From Aliikangiella coralliicola (GTDB taxonomy: Bacteria; Pseudomonadota; Gammaproteobacteria; Enterobacterales; Kangiellaceae): DNA of 64,000 nucleotides. Shown here in pieces: positions 1 to 9,123 of this stretch. Position 1 is the first letter of the stretch. The number at the start of each line of letters is the position of its first letter. Position numbers and translations under genes: made by a program. The notes under the pieces were generated by a model, which was not told where the DNA came from, ran no database searches, and saw nothing but the letters and a program-made list of their open reading frames with translations. The stretch spans positions 248,001 to 312,000 of the forward strand of contig NZ_ML660168.1 in assembly GCF_007004725.1 (NCBI RefSeq). Direction: 5' to 3'.

Positions 1-363
1 ATCGATCAAGGTCAATGAGCGACCGTTACCGAAGCCACGCAAGTTAACTGATGATGCACCAGGTACAAACCCGAATGTGAAACTTTGGTCTACTGAACCA
101 CCAGTGTTTTGTGCCAAAGAGTCCAATGCATCTTGTAAGGTTGAATAACCTTGGTTATCCATATCTTCTCTAGTGATAACAACAACAGGTGACGCGCCTT
201 GTGCATCGATTCTTTTAATTCGACTACCTGTTATTACAATTTTTTGATCGTCTTCACTTTCTTCCGCTGCTTGTACTCCCGGAACAGCGAGAATAGCAAT
301 TCCAAGTGCAGCAATACTTGAACGTACTGCTTTTGAAATTGGTGAGTAATTATGTACTTTCAT
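1..363 (-). CDS. TonB-dependent receptor, N-terminal fragment (cut by window edge)
   Basis: The minus-strand frame opens at an ATG at 363 and runs off the left edge, giving 121 codons. It begins with a typical signal peptide (MKVHNYSPISKAVRSS, a hydrophobic stretch, then VQAAEE) followed by a TonB-box-like segment (KIVITGSRIKR). A plug-domain start follows, with VVVITREDMDNQGYSTLQD and SVNLRGFGNGRSLTLID. This is the usual N-terminus of an outer-membrane TonB-dependent receptor of the large family with the V-TGSRI signature, common in Alteromonadales and Oceanospirillales. A Shine-Dalgarno GAGGA lies about 8 bases before the ATG. The substrate cannot be judged because the barrel lies outside the window. 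The family call is secure. Confidence 0.88.
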   Translation of the reverse strand, partial: MKVHNYSPISKAVRSSIAALGIAILAVPGVQAAEESEDDQKIVITGSRIKRIDAQGASPVVVITREDMDNQGYSTLQDALDSLAQNTGGSVDQSFTFGFVPGASSVNLRGFGNGRSLTLID

Positions 364-1074
364 TTTTTTTCCTCATGAGACTTCAGTTGAGTTAAATCCC
401 TAATGTGAGATTTGTTATTTGCCTGTCATAACTCGACTACTTTTATTTATTATGTTTATGCTTTTCTTTTTTTATTTACTGAATCCAAGCAAGCTATATA
501 AAACTAAATATATCTTGGTCTAACAAGTTCAAACATATTGAATTTACATTGAGTAATCATTGAATAAAGCTTTACCTAAATAGAAATTACTATTCACAAA
601 AGCCGATGTGGAAAAAATTCATTTCAATTTGCAATAAAAATTTCAGCTAAAATTTTGATTAACATATCAACAGTTTTTTAATAAATCGCTATAAATAGGC
701 TAAATTACGCACAATTCAAAATCCTCAATTAATAATTTAGATGATGAACAAAAATTAATTTTATGATTTTTAGATTGAAAAAAATTATTGAATAATTATT
801 GAATTTATATCGGCAAAATATTTTATTCACAAAAATTATGGAACTAGAATTGGGCTAGATTGTCATCGCAAAAATCGAATATTTCTAAATGAAATATTTT
901 TATTTGATAATGAGTTTACGCTACGGAAATAACAAGAAATTAAAAGATTTATTCAATTTTAAATAAATAAAAATTAGCTGGTTTTCTTCTGGCAAAAAAC
1001 AATTGAATTTAGAGATTGCAGTAAGTCCATTATAGTTTTATCATATCAAAAAACACTAACTCTATAAATCAACT
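364..1074. other. AT-rich divergent intergenic region
   Basis: This 711-base gap separates the divergent TonB receptor and oxyR genes. It is very AT-rich and contains many short A and T runs. I see no convincing open reading frame, RNA gene or strong hairpin. A possible -10 hexamer TATAGT for oxyR lies at 1031-1036, but no matching -35 is found at the right distance. The regulatory signals of both genes should lie here. Confidence 0.5.
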
Positions 1075-2004
1075 ATGACTCTTAACGAATTGAGATATGT
1101 TGTCGCTGTCGCTCAAACACAGCACTTTAGTAAAGCGGCAGACTCTTGCCATGTCAGTCAGCCCAGTTTGAGCATCGCAATCAGAAAACTGGAAGAAGAA
1201 CTTGGAATAACCATATTCCAGCGGGGCAAACGCCAGGTTGAGGTGACTCCTGAAGGAGAAACCGTGGTTCAGCAAGCCCAAAAGGTCATCGAAGAGGCAG
1301 AAAAGCTGACTTATTTGAAAACGGTGCAAAAAAATCCCCTGGAAGGTGTTTTAAAAATTGGCGCAATTTTTACTATTGGACCCTACCTGTTTCCCTCACT
1401 TATCCCTTACATTCGCCAGCATTTCCCGGAAATGCCTTTGCACATTGACGAAGACTACACTGAAAACCTGCGAAAAAAGCTACTCAAAGCTGAAATCGAT
1501 ATCGCAGTTCTTGCATTACCTTTCTCAGATCCGGCCATAGAAACCCTTGAAATCTATGATGAAGATTTTATGCCGCTTTTTTATGAAGGCCACCCGTTTG
1601 GCGAAATGCCTGAAATAAAAGTCAACGATGTGCCCAGCAAAGATCTACTAATGCTGGGTAAAGGCAACTGTTTTCGTGATCAAGTAATCGCCGCATGCCC
1701 GACTTGCAGCTCACCAACAAGTAGCGTCGATGATTGGGTCGTTGGCAGTTCTTTAGAAACAATTCGCCACATGGTTGCAATGAAGCTAGGCATAACGGTG
1801 ATGCCTGTTACCGCATTAGCCAAACAAACCGACTACCCGGGTTTAGACTCAAGACCCTTTGCCGAACCAGTGCCTAAAAGACGCATTGTTTTAGCATGGC
1901 GTTCAAGTTTTCCGCGTAAAGAGGCTGTCAAAGTCATTGCTGAGTCATTACAACAAGCCCTGGCAGCTCAAGTTGATCTACTCCCTTTGAAGTTAGAGCG
2001 CTAA
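1075..2004 (+). CDS. oxyR: OxyR, LysR-family hydrogen peroxide sensor
   Basis: OxyR activates peroxide-defence genes when a cysteine pair becomes oxidised. The 309-residue protein has an N-terminal LysR winged helix (about 1-60, with HFSKAADSCHVSQPSLSIAI) and a substrate-like domain from about 90. The two redox cysteines fall exactly at the E. coli numbers: C199 in LLMLGKGNCFRDQ and C208 in VIAACPTC. The resolving cysteine is part of a CxxC (C208-C211), an extra cysteine compared with E. coli. recG follows 15 bases downstream in the same direction, an oxyR-recG arrangement known in Pseudomonas. The family and function are secure from the conserved cysteines and length. Confidence 0.95.
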   Translation: MTLNELRYVVAVAQTQHFSKAADSCHVSQPSLSIAIRKLEEELGITIFQRGKRQVEVTPEGETVVQQAQKVIEEAEKLTYLKTVQKNPLEGVLKIGAIFTIGPYLFPSLIPYIRQHFPEMPLHIDEDYTENLRKKLLKAEIDIAVLALPFSDPAIETLEIYDEDFMPLFYEGHPFGEMPEIKVNDVPSKDLLMLGKGNCFRDQVIAACPTCSSPTSSVDDWVVGSSLETIRHMVAMKLGITVMPVTALAKQTDYPGLDSRPFAEPVPKRRIVLAWRSSFPRKEAVKVIAESLQQALAAQVDLLPLKLER

Positions 2005-2019
2005 CAACGGAATCACCTC

Positions 2020-4113
2020 TTGCAGACAAAGCTTGCCACAATTCCAGTTAGCAGCCTGAAAGGCGTGGGCCCTAAAGTCGCTGAAAAGTTAAACCGACTG
2101 TCCATATGCTCGCTGGAAGATTTGCTGTTTCACCTGCCGCTAAGGTACCAGGACCGCAGTAGAATTCACCCCATTGCCAGTTTGCAGCAAGGACAGACAG
2201 CACAAGTCTGCGGCATGATTGAAGCCTCTGATATCGTATTCGGCAAGCGTCGCTCGCTGGTATGCAAAATTTCAGATGGTACCGGCATTCTTGATATCAG
2301 GTTGTTTTATTTTTCAATGGCCCAGAAAAAGCAATTTGTGAGAGGACAATACATACAGTGCTACGGTCAAGTGAGTCATACCGGAAAAAACTTTGGCATG
2401 ATTCACCCTGAGCTGACTTATTTAAAAGACAGCGCAATTCCAAAGCTTCAGGAAGGATTACAAGCCGTTTACCCAACAACAGAAGGGCTGCAACAACGCA
2501 CTTTTACTTCAGCAATACGTCAAGCACTATCTCAACTAAAACGCTCAAATGTCACTGAACTTATCCCGCAGCAGTGGTTGGAAAAACTCGATTTTCCGCC
2601 GCTGGCCGACGCACTAATGATGCTTCATCAACCCCCGCTGGATATTTCGCTGGCGGCACTGGAGTCGGGGGAACATCCTTTAATCAAAAGACTCGCTTTT
2701 GAAGAATTGGTTGCGCAGCATATTTCACTACAAAAAATAAAATTAAAGACTCAAGCCCACAATGCCATTTCTTTTCGGCAAAACAAGGCTAAGGATGGAG
2801 AGTTTAGACGCTCTCTGCCATTCGAACTGACCAACGCACAAAACCAGGTCATTAGCGAAATTCAATCTGATCTTGAGAAAAAACATCCCATGATGCGCTT
2901 GGTCCAAGGTGATGTTGGATCAGGCAAAACACTGGTTGCAGCACTTAATATGCTGACCGTTGTTAGCGCTAACTATCAAGCAATACTCATGGCACCAACG
3001 GAAATTCTCGCGGAGCAGCACTTCAAATCTTTCGAGAACTGGTTTCGATCATTTGACATTAATGTCACTTTATTAACCAGTAAAATGTCTGCCCCTTTAA
3101 AAAGAACGGCATTAGAAAACATCGCAAGCGGTGACTCCAAAATTATCATTGGCACACACGCATTATTTCAGGATCAAGTTCAATTTAATCAACTGGCATT
3201 AGTTGTCATTGATGAACAACACCGATTTGGGGTTGAACAACGAAAAACCCTGTTAGAAAAAAGCTTGCAGGCAAATCAGGGAAAATACCGACCACATCAG
3301 CTAGTCATGACAGCGACACCAATACCGCGTACCTTAACTCAGACAGCATACGCCGATCTGGATCTTTCGGTCATTGACGAACTACCACCGGGCAGAAAGC
3401 CCGTCACAACTGCAGTAGTCGGCAGTGAAAAACGCGACCAGGTGATCGAACGGGTTAAGCAAGCTTGTCTTAATGACCATCGACAAATTTACTGGGTTTG
3501 TACATTAATCGACGAATCAGAAGAACTCCAGTGCCAGGCCGCAGAAGCGACACACCAACAACTTATCGAGCGGCTTCCAGAACTAAAAGTAGCACTTATT
3601 CACGGCCGAATGAAAAATGACCTTAAGCAACAAGTCATGAACGATTTTAAAGCTGGAAAAACAGATCTTTTGGTCGCGACTACTGTAATTGAAGTTGGTG
3701 TTGATGTTCCCAACGCTAGCTTAATGGTTATTGAAAATCCTGAAAGATTAGGTCTTTCGCAATTACACCAACTGCGAGGCCGCGTCGGTCGAGGCGAAAA
3801 AGAAAGTCATTGCTTACTGATGTACCATGGACCGCTTTCGCAAAATGCCAAACAACGCCTTAAGGTTATGCGCGAAACCAATGATGGATTTGTTATTGCA
3901 GAAAAAGATCTTGAATTGCGTGGCCCGGGCGAAGTTCTGGGAACCCGCCAAACCGGCGCAATTGCCTATCAATTTGCCGATATTATTCGTGACAGCGATC
4001 TCTTGCCCGATGTTTACTTTTGCGCAAACGATCTTATGGAAAACTCCCCTAAGCTAGCCGAAGCGCTTTGTACGCGGTGGGTTAAAAGCAAAGAAGATTT
4101 GAGCAGAGTCTAA
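2020..4113 (+). CDS. recG: ATP-dependent DNA helicase RecG
   Basis: RecG reverses stalled replication forks and branch-migrates Holliday junctions. The 697-residue protein (E. coli 693) starts with the RecG wedge/OB region (SSLKGVGPKVAEKL, then LLFHLPLRYQDR). The superfamily 2 motor follows: Walker A GDVGSGKT at 297-304, motif II DEQHRFGVEQR near 398, TATPIPRTL, and the C-terminal QLHQLRGRVGRG motif VI. The start is a TTG at 2020: it gives the expected MQTKLATIPVSSLKG N-terminus and no in-frame ATG fits better. The preceding sequence has only a weak ribosome-binding site, so translation may be coupled to oxyR, whose stop lies 15 bases upstream. Confidence 0.95.
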   Translation: MQTKLATIPVSSLKGVGPKVAEKLNRLSICSLEDLLFHLPLRYQDRSRIHPIASLQQGQTAQVCGMIEASDIVFGKRRSLVCKISDGTGILDIRLFYFSMAQKKQFVRGQYIQCYGQVSHTGKNFGMIHPELTYLKDSAIPKLQEGLQAVYPTTEGLQQRTFTSAIRQALSQLKRSNVTELIPQQWLEKLDFPPLADALMMLHQPPLDISLAALESGEHPLIKRLAFEELVAQHISLQKIKLKTQAHNAISFRQNKAKDGEFRRSLPFELTNAQNQVISEIQSDLEKKHPMMRLVQGDVGSGKTLVAALNMLTVVSANYQAILMAPTEILAEQHFKSFENWFRSFDINVTLLTSKMSAPLKRTALENIASGDSKIIIGTHALFQDQVQFNQLALVVIDEQHRFGVEQRKTLLEKSLQANQGKYRPHQLVMTATPIPRTLTQTAYADLDLSVIDELPPGRKPVTTAVVGSEKRDQVIERVKQACLNDHRQIYWVCTLIDESEELQCQAAEATHQQLIERLPELKVALIHGRMKNDLKQQVMNDFKAGKTDLLVATTVIEVGVDVPNASLMVIENPERLGLSQLHQLRGRVGRGEKESHCLLMYHGPLSQNAKQRLKVMRETNDGFVIAEKDLELRGPGEVLGTRQTGAIAYQFADIIRDSDLLPDVYFCANDLMENSPKLAEALCTRWVKSKEDLSRV

Positions 4114-4232
4114 GGTCAATTACTCTTTTATTAAAGTCTCCTGTTTTTCTGTTCATTGCTAATTCCGTTAGTTACCAACTCCTTTCATACCAGGGCATGT
4201 TGCCGTTATGTTATGGCCGCGCTCTTTGAAAT

Positions 4233-4275
4233 AAAAAATGCTAGTGAATAACCAGTAAAAACTGGCTACCACTAG
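4233..4275 (-). terminator. Rho-independent terminator of the 4295-4771 gene
   Basis: A two-part stem-loop lies just after the stop of the minus-strand small gene: CTAGTG (4241-4246) pairs with CACTAG (4270-4275), and inside it CCAGT pairs with ACTGG around an AAAA loop. Read on the minus strand it is followed by CATTTTTTAT, a good uridine tract. Confidence 0.65.
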
Positions 4276-4294
4276 CCAACCAATGACCATGGAG

Positions 4295-4771
4295 TCATTT
4301 CTTATAATTCTTTAACCTCAACTTCTTAGTTGAATCAACAAGCCTTTCCTGACTGACAGGACGAACTTCACTGAGCAAACCGGTCTGCTTGCTAACGTAC
4401 AGTAGATGTTTTTCGACACTTGTTGCCGAGTTTTTGCGCAAACCGACTAACACCTTCCAATAAGGACCATCAGACACAATTTCGCGTATCTGTGCACCAC
4501 CTGGTGCAATTTGTTTGGAATAACCTCTGCTAAACAAAAAACGCCTGACTATTCTTTTTGCCTTTTGACTGGAAATCAGAGTTTGCGGTTTATAACTATC
4601 CACACTGTTTCCCACTTGTTTAACTTTTTCTGTTGATTGATTCGCTGATTCAATCGCTGGATTCGAAAAGCTAAATTGAGCACTCAATAAAAACAAACTG
4701 ACGAGTGACGTTTTGATACAATTTTTGACTGTACAATTCGATTTTTTGGCTAAGCACCTTGAAATTTTCAT
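4295..4771 (-). CDS. Small secreted protein of unknown function (PepSY-like C-terminus possible)
   Basis: I do not recognise a named family. The 158-residue protein starts at the ATG at 4771, chosen because AGGAGAG lies 7 bases upstream; a longer reading from 4903 has no such site. The N-terminus has basic residues, then a hydrophobic stretch SLVSLFLLSAQFSFS, consistent with a signal peptide. A middle Ser/Gln-rich linker follows. The C-terminal part contains SQKAKRIVRRFLFSRGYS and DGPYWKVLVGLRK with LLYVSKQTGLLSEV. This helix-plus-sheet pattern with a product ending in G-L-L-S-E resembles PepSY-like domains, but only loosely. It is divergent from the CadC-like regulator gene at 5072, with about 300 bases between them, and may be a target of that regulator. 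Confidence 0.6.
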   Translation of the reverse strand: MKISRCLAKKSNCTVKNCIKTSLVSLFLLSAQFSFSNPAIESANQSTEKVKQVGNSVDSYKPQTLISSQKAKRIVRRFLFSRGYSKQIAPGGAQIREIVSDGPYWKVLVGLRKNSATSVEKHLLYVSKQTGLLSEVRPVSQERLVDSTKKLRLKNYKK

Positions 4772-5071
4772 ATATACTCTCCTGATCAGAGAGACTTCGA
4801 GAACACGATTTGCAACCTCTCGACAAAGCGGCGGTAATAAAAGGTATTCATCGTTGTCATGGAAAAAGTTTAACGAGAATGAAAAATAAAGAACTGAATT
4901 CAAACCGATAAAGTCCTGATATTTACCTGAAATAACTCTGAGTTCTATTTAACCCTTTGATGTATGAGGTATTATTCTGAAAAGCCTGAGAATTGGTTTT
5001 TGTCTGAACCCAAGAAATAAATATTACTAGTCTAAAAGCAACTATTACTATCGATTAATGAGTTTCGATTA

Positions 5072-7459
5072 ATGAGCAATAAAAGTAATGTATTCTGGAT
5101 TGCCGACTGGCTGGTTGAGCCCGACCTGGTGAGACTTAGTGCCGGCGATAAACAAGTAACAATTCGCCCTAAAGAAATGGACTTGCTTGTTTTGCTAGCC
5201 GAAGCTAATGGTGAAGTGGTTACGACACAGGATATACTCGATAAAGTATGGCGAGACACCGCAGTTAACAATGACTCAATTTATTATGCTCTCAGCCAGC
5301 TCAGAAAAGCTTTTGGAGACAACCGGCAGCAACCCGCTTTTATTGAAACGATTCCTAAACGCGGCTACCGACTATTAGCCCAGGTTCGAAGTTTCTCAGA
5401 CGAAAGTGATGTCACTCCCGATTTATCTGGTAAGCCTGACGAATTACCCATCGAATCTGAAGAGAACAGTTTTCAAACAGCTCAACCAAACTCAAAATTC
5501 TCAATAAAAACCTGGGGTTCAGTCATCGTTCTGGTTGCTTCTATTAGCTTACTTTTGGTAAAACTAATAGAATTCCCTTCTCACAAAAATTCTCAGGCAA
5601 ACTCTCCAGCTCCGCAAAGCAAAAGCATTCTGCCTTTTAACGCGATTGCCGTTATGCCGTTCGATGACTTAAGCATTGAGGGCGATCAAACCTATTTCTC
5701 AAACGGTATCAGTGATGAATTAATGAATCAGCTCGCCAGAGTAAAAGGTTTGAAAGTAACCGCTCGTACTTCGGCCTATTCACTAAAAAATAAATCTCTC
5801 AGCGTTCCAGAAATTGGAAAAGCACTCAATGTCGGCGCAGTGGTTGAAGGTAGTGTCCGCTTAGATGGACAGATACTGAGAGTCACAGCTCAACTCATCG
5901 ATGCCAATAATGGGTATCAGTTATGGTCAAAAACCTACCAGAGAGAACTCAACAATATTTTTAATATTCAAGACGAAATCAGCCGCTCCATCGTCAGCGC
6001 CTTATTGCCCGAATTGAGTAACAAAGCCGATCAACTTAGGCCAAAATCAATTCCGCAACTCAATACTCAAGCATACCTTCTCTATCTTAAGGGGCTGGAC
6101 GCAGTAAAGATCAATACTCACCAAGCACTTGAACAATCTGTTGAATTTTTTAGTACAGCATTAGAAATAGAGCCGGGATTTGCTAACGCTTTGACCGAAC
6201 TGGCCTTTGCAAAACTACTTTTATTGGAAACAGGCGCAAGCAATGATAGTGGGTTGCGTGACCAAGCCAAAGCACACCTTGATGAAGCAAAAAGGCTGTC
6301 TCCTAAAAATGGTCGTATTTATTCTGTATTGGCAAAACATTCATTCTTTGAAAACGAACCAGAAAATTGCGCAGCGCTGTTTAGAAAAGCCCTGGAACTT
6401 TCGCCCAATGACTCTGAATCGAAAGCGCAATTAGCCATGGTTTTATACGCCAACAATAAAAGTAACTCAGAACACTTATTTTATGAAGCGATAAAAGAAG
6501 ATCCTTTTAACGATACCATCAGGTTGATGTATGGGCACTACCTGGTTAAACGAGGAAGAATCACTGAAGCACTAGAGTCAATACAAAGAGCTTCGGAAAT
6601 CAATCCAAGAAATCCCAATCACTTATGGCGGATTGCACAGCTTTATATGAACCAGCGAGGCAATATTCAGCAAGGTATTAAAGTATTAGAAACCGCCGCA
6701 AAAATGGATAGAAATGATCCTGAGCTCTTATATTTTATGCAACTGGGCTACCTCACACTCGGGACACTTGCTCCACAAGAAGATCTCGCCATTTTAAATC
6801 ATCAAAAATCCACAATGATTAATGCTTTCGGCGCGTTAATCGAGTCGCTATATTATCTGAATCATGGCAGAGAAGCAGAGGCTATGGAGGCTGCAAAATC
6901 TATTTTTGACGAAGACAATGTCCGTTTTTCTCATGGTTCACGTGAGCTGCTGATCCGCATTGTGACCAACCAGCTTTTATGGCTTAACAAACCGCTGGAG
7001 GCTGAGCAGTTTTTGCTGACATATAGCCCAGAAGTCAGACGCTTTAAAGACTCTCCTGAACTCAGTATCAGTAAAGGTGCATTTCCTAAAAAGTTAAGGC
7101 TCAGAAGCTTACTGAGTTATGCCAACATACTCAAAATGCTGAATAAGAACGATGAATACCTAGCGCTCATGAATCAAATGGAAACCGTAAACCTTTCCTA
7201 TCAGCGGCGGCACCGCGACCAACTAAAGGCAAGGGATTATTTAATAGAAGCAGAATTACTCGCCATTCAAGGCGATAACAATGGTGCTTTAGAGATGCTG
7301 GAAAAGTCAGTTAATAAAGGCTTCAGATTCATCTGGCAGCTGGACATTCTTAACAACAACGCTTTTCGAAAAATCAACCAGGAAACCAGATTTGAACAGC
7401 TCATAGAATACATTCAAAAAGACATGCAACAACAAAAGCTAGCTTTACTTAGTCCATAA
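5072..7459 (+). CDS. Membrane-anchored CadC-like transcriptional regulator with TolB-like and TPR domains
   Basis: The 795-residue protein is a one-component regulator. Residues 1-105 form an OmpR/PhoB-type winged helix (RPKEMDLLVLLAEANGEVV, then IETIPKRGYRLLAQV). A Ser/Glu-rich linker leads to one membrane helix at about 149-167 (VIVLVASISLLLVKLIEF). The periplasmic part opens with a TolB-like domain at about 190-300 (IAVMPFDDLS, YFSNGISDELMNQLA, VVEGSVRLDGQILRVTAQL) and continues with TPR helices to the end. The fold order matches CadC/ToxR-type regulators that sense periplasmic signals while bound to DNA. The signal is unknown. The start at 5072 follows a short direct repeat TCGATTAATGAG; another in-frame ATG is not evident nearby. 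Confidence 0.85.
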   Translation: MSNKSNVFWIADWLVEPDLVRLSAGDKQVTIRPKEMDLLVLLAEANGEVVTTQDILDKVWRDTAVNNDSIYYALSQLRKAFGDNRQQPAFIETIPKRGYRLLAQVRSFSDESDVTPDLSGKPDELPIESEENSFQTAQPNSKFSIKTWGSVIVLVASISLLLVKLIEFPSHKNSQANSPAPQSKSILPFNAIAVMPFDDLSIEGDQTYFSNGISDELMNQLARVKGLKVTARTSAYSLKNKSLSVPEIGKALNVGAVVEGSVRLDGQILRVTAQLIDANNGYQLWSKTYQRELNNIFNIQDEISRSIVSALLPELSNKADQLRPKSIPQLNTQAYLLYLKGLDAVKINTHQALEQSVEFFSTALEIEPGFANALTELAFAKLLLLETGASNDSGLRDQAKAHLDEAKRLSPKNGRIYSVLAKHSFFENEPENCAALFRKALELSPNDSESKAQLAMVLYANNKSNSEHLFYEAIKEDPFNDTIRLMYGHYLVKRGRITEALESIQRASEINPRNPNHLWRIAQLYMNQRGNIQQGIKVLETAAKMDRNDPELLYFMQLGYLTLGTLAPQEDLAILNHQKSTMINAFGALIESLYYLNHGREAEAMEAAKSIFDEDNVRFSHGSRELLIRIVTNQLLWLNKPLEAEQFLLTYSPEVRRFKDSPELSISKGAFPKKLRLRSLLSYANILKMLNKNDEYLALMNQMETVNLSYQRRHRDQLKARDYLIEAELLAIQGDNNGALEMLEKSVNKGFRFIWQLDILNNNAFRKINQETRFEQLIEYIQKDMQQQKLALLSP

Positions 7460-7490
7460 TCCTGTCTGACCGGAGAGTTGGACTAAGTTA

Positions 7491-7777
7491 GCTAGGGCGT
7501 GTTTACCTTTCGTTCTTTGAAATTGTTGCGGCTAAAATTTTGCCAATCAAGTGGTTCGGCATCCCGAAGAGCGGAGCGTGGTTTAGTTATTCTAAATGAG
7601 CGACAAACGACGCAGAGTGGCGAAATTTTAGCCACAACCCGAAGGGCCGGGCCATTTTTTCGCCCAGCAGCGTTAAAAGCTGAACCTGTAGAATGGCTAC
7701 ATGGCTCATCTTTCGCCTTGCTGAACAAAAAAATGACCTCGGCAATCTCAAAGAACGAAAGGTAAACACGCCCTAGC
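7491..7777. mobile_element. MITE-like element with 35-bp terminal inverted repeats
   Basis: Positions 7491-7525 and 7743-7777 are inverted copies that match at 34 of 35 bases; the outermost bases are GCTAGGGCG. Inside, 7526-7548 and 7615-7637 form a second inverted pair sharing a GGCTAAAATTTTGCC-like core, and shorter palindromes follow. The element fills the gap between two convergent genes. It encodes no transposase, and short frames within it exist on both strands only because of the repeats. No clear target duplication is visible. It looks like a non-autonomous transposable element or a large interspersed palindrome. Confidence 0.7.
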
Positions 7778-7793
7778 CATGCAAATCAAAAAA

Positions 7794-8912
7794 CTACTCT
7801 TCGAAGTAAACAGAGTATTTTTTATTATTCATTAATCGAGCCTGAGTTCCCTTAAGAGAGAACTCATAGCCGCATAACTTAAATTTGTCGCGTAGTGCGA
7901 TTGCTTTGATAGCATTTTGCGTATCCACAGGAGAAAAGTCAGCATAATAATCTCCCCCATTTTTTACCGTGACTTTCATGCTTCGAAATTTATCACGGTT
8001 ATTAAAACTAATTTCAAAACAATCCTTATCGCCCTTACCGGTTATCGCAGACCAAAGCTCACCGTCTGTTTTAAAATCACCTTGCCAGGCAATAGTTAAA
8101 GCGTCATTCTTATCTAGCATAATCCAGAAATTATCTGGCATTTCTATTTTATTTAAGCGTTCTTTAGGGGCTTCAACAACCGGTTGCTCTGCAACAGTTT
8201 GGAGCGGCACTTCTTCATCAAATAGTGACAAAACGATACCGACGACCACAACGAGTGAAATCACAATAGAACCGACAATAGTAAATTGCTTGTTAGCGAT
8301 AAACCATTGATTTAGTTGTTGCTCCCAACTGACCTGTGCTGCACGCCCGGCCGGTTCTTCATATTGGTGGTTTTCTACGCTGCCTGACGCGCCGGTTTCT
8401 ACCTGACCAGCTCCGTCAACATGCGTATTTAACTCACTACTACCGCCGGTAATTGTTGGCTCAATTCGTTGTTGCTGAAAGTGCTGAGGTTGCGGAGTAT
8501 CAACTGAGTCAGAAAGATTTATCGGCCCGGAATAACCCCAAACATAACTACGCTCTCTCCTGACTCTGGCGTTGCTAATAGTTGTCATTGCCAACGTGAC
8601 TAACACCGCCAGAATTAACAATGTCCAACTGGCCCCATGATTAATATAAGCAATGCCAAACACGCACACCCAAAACACAATCACCGGTCCGGCGGCGAAG
8701 GGTGTCGCGAATCCGGCATCATGAATCCGTCTCATCGACGAGGCAAGCATTACCGGCGTGCAAACAAGCAGCAGGAGCACAAGCAAAACAGGCGCTTGAG
8801 CCAACACTGAACTAAATAAAATTAATAACAGGTAACAAGCCAGATTAATCAGCAGGAAACGCCGACCATTATCATAGCCTTTAAAACACAACAATGACTT
8901 CAAAAGAGGCAC
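7794..8912 (-). CDS. DUF805-family membrane protein with a C-terminal periplasmic domain
   Basis: The N-terminal 130 residues match the DUF805 pattern: an opening FKGYDNGRRFLLINL, several hydrophobic helices, and the family signature SSMRRIHDAGFATPF. A polar linker rich in Gln, Thr and Gly follows. A further membrane helix (FTIVGSIVISLVVVVGIVLSLF region) is followed by about 130 residues that include DNFWIMLDKNDALTIAWQG. I do not recognise that C-terminal domain. I chose the GTG at 8912 because GGAG lies 6 bases before it; a TTG at 8924 would add four residues without a ribosome-binding site. The biochemical function of DUF805 proteins is not established. The gene converges on the CadC-like gene across the MITE-like element. 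Confidence 0.72.
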   Translation of the reverse strand: MPLLKSLLCFKGYDNGRRFLLINLACYLLLILFSSVLAQAPVLLVLLLLVCTPVMLASSMRRIHDAGFATPFAAGPVIVFWVCVFGIAYINHGASWTLLILAVLVTLAMTTISNARVRRERSYVWGYSGPINLSDSVDTPQPQHFQQQRIEPTITGGSSELNTHVDGAGQVETGASGSVENHQYEEPAGRAAQVSWEQQLNQWFIANKQFTIVGSIVISLVVVVGIVLSLFDEEVPLQTVAEQPVVEAPKERLNKIEMPDNFWIMLDKNDALTIAWQGDFKTDGELWSAITGKGDKDCFEISFNNRDKFRSMKVTVKNGGDYYADFSPVDTQNAIKAIALRDKFKLCGYEFSLKGTQARLMNNKKYSVYFEE

Positions 8913-9123
8913 GCAATGCTCCAAAGTTCATAATTCGAAAATTCTTTGATGGTAATGTTAGCCGATTTTGAGGATTAAAATCTATCTAACAAGCGGCAGA
9001 ATGTGGCATAAAAGTTGTTTAATTCTGGCTAATTATCGTATGATGAATTATCTGACCTGGCGCATGAACCAAAATCAGACCTGGAATATCGAGATAAAAT
9101 CAGATGAAACTTGCGGAGAGAAT

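Noticed and set aside
4772-4903. Longer reading of the small secreted protein from 4903
   Set aside because: It would precede a good Shine-Dalgarno and signal peptide at 4771 with 44 residues that look like untranslated leader.
7499-7769. Two overlapping short frames on opposite strands both starting MFTFRSL
   Set aside because: Both begin inside the inverted repeats of the MITE-like element; the identical start is a product of the repeat, and neither has a ribosome-binding site.
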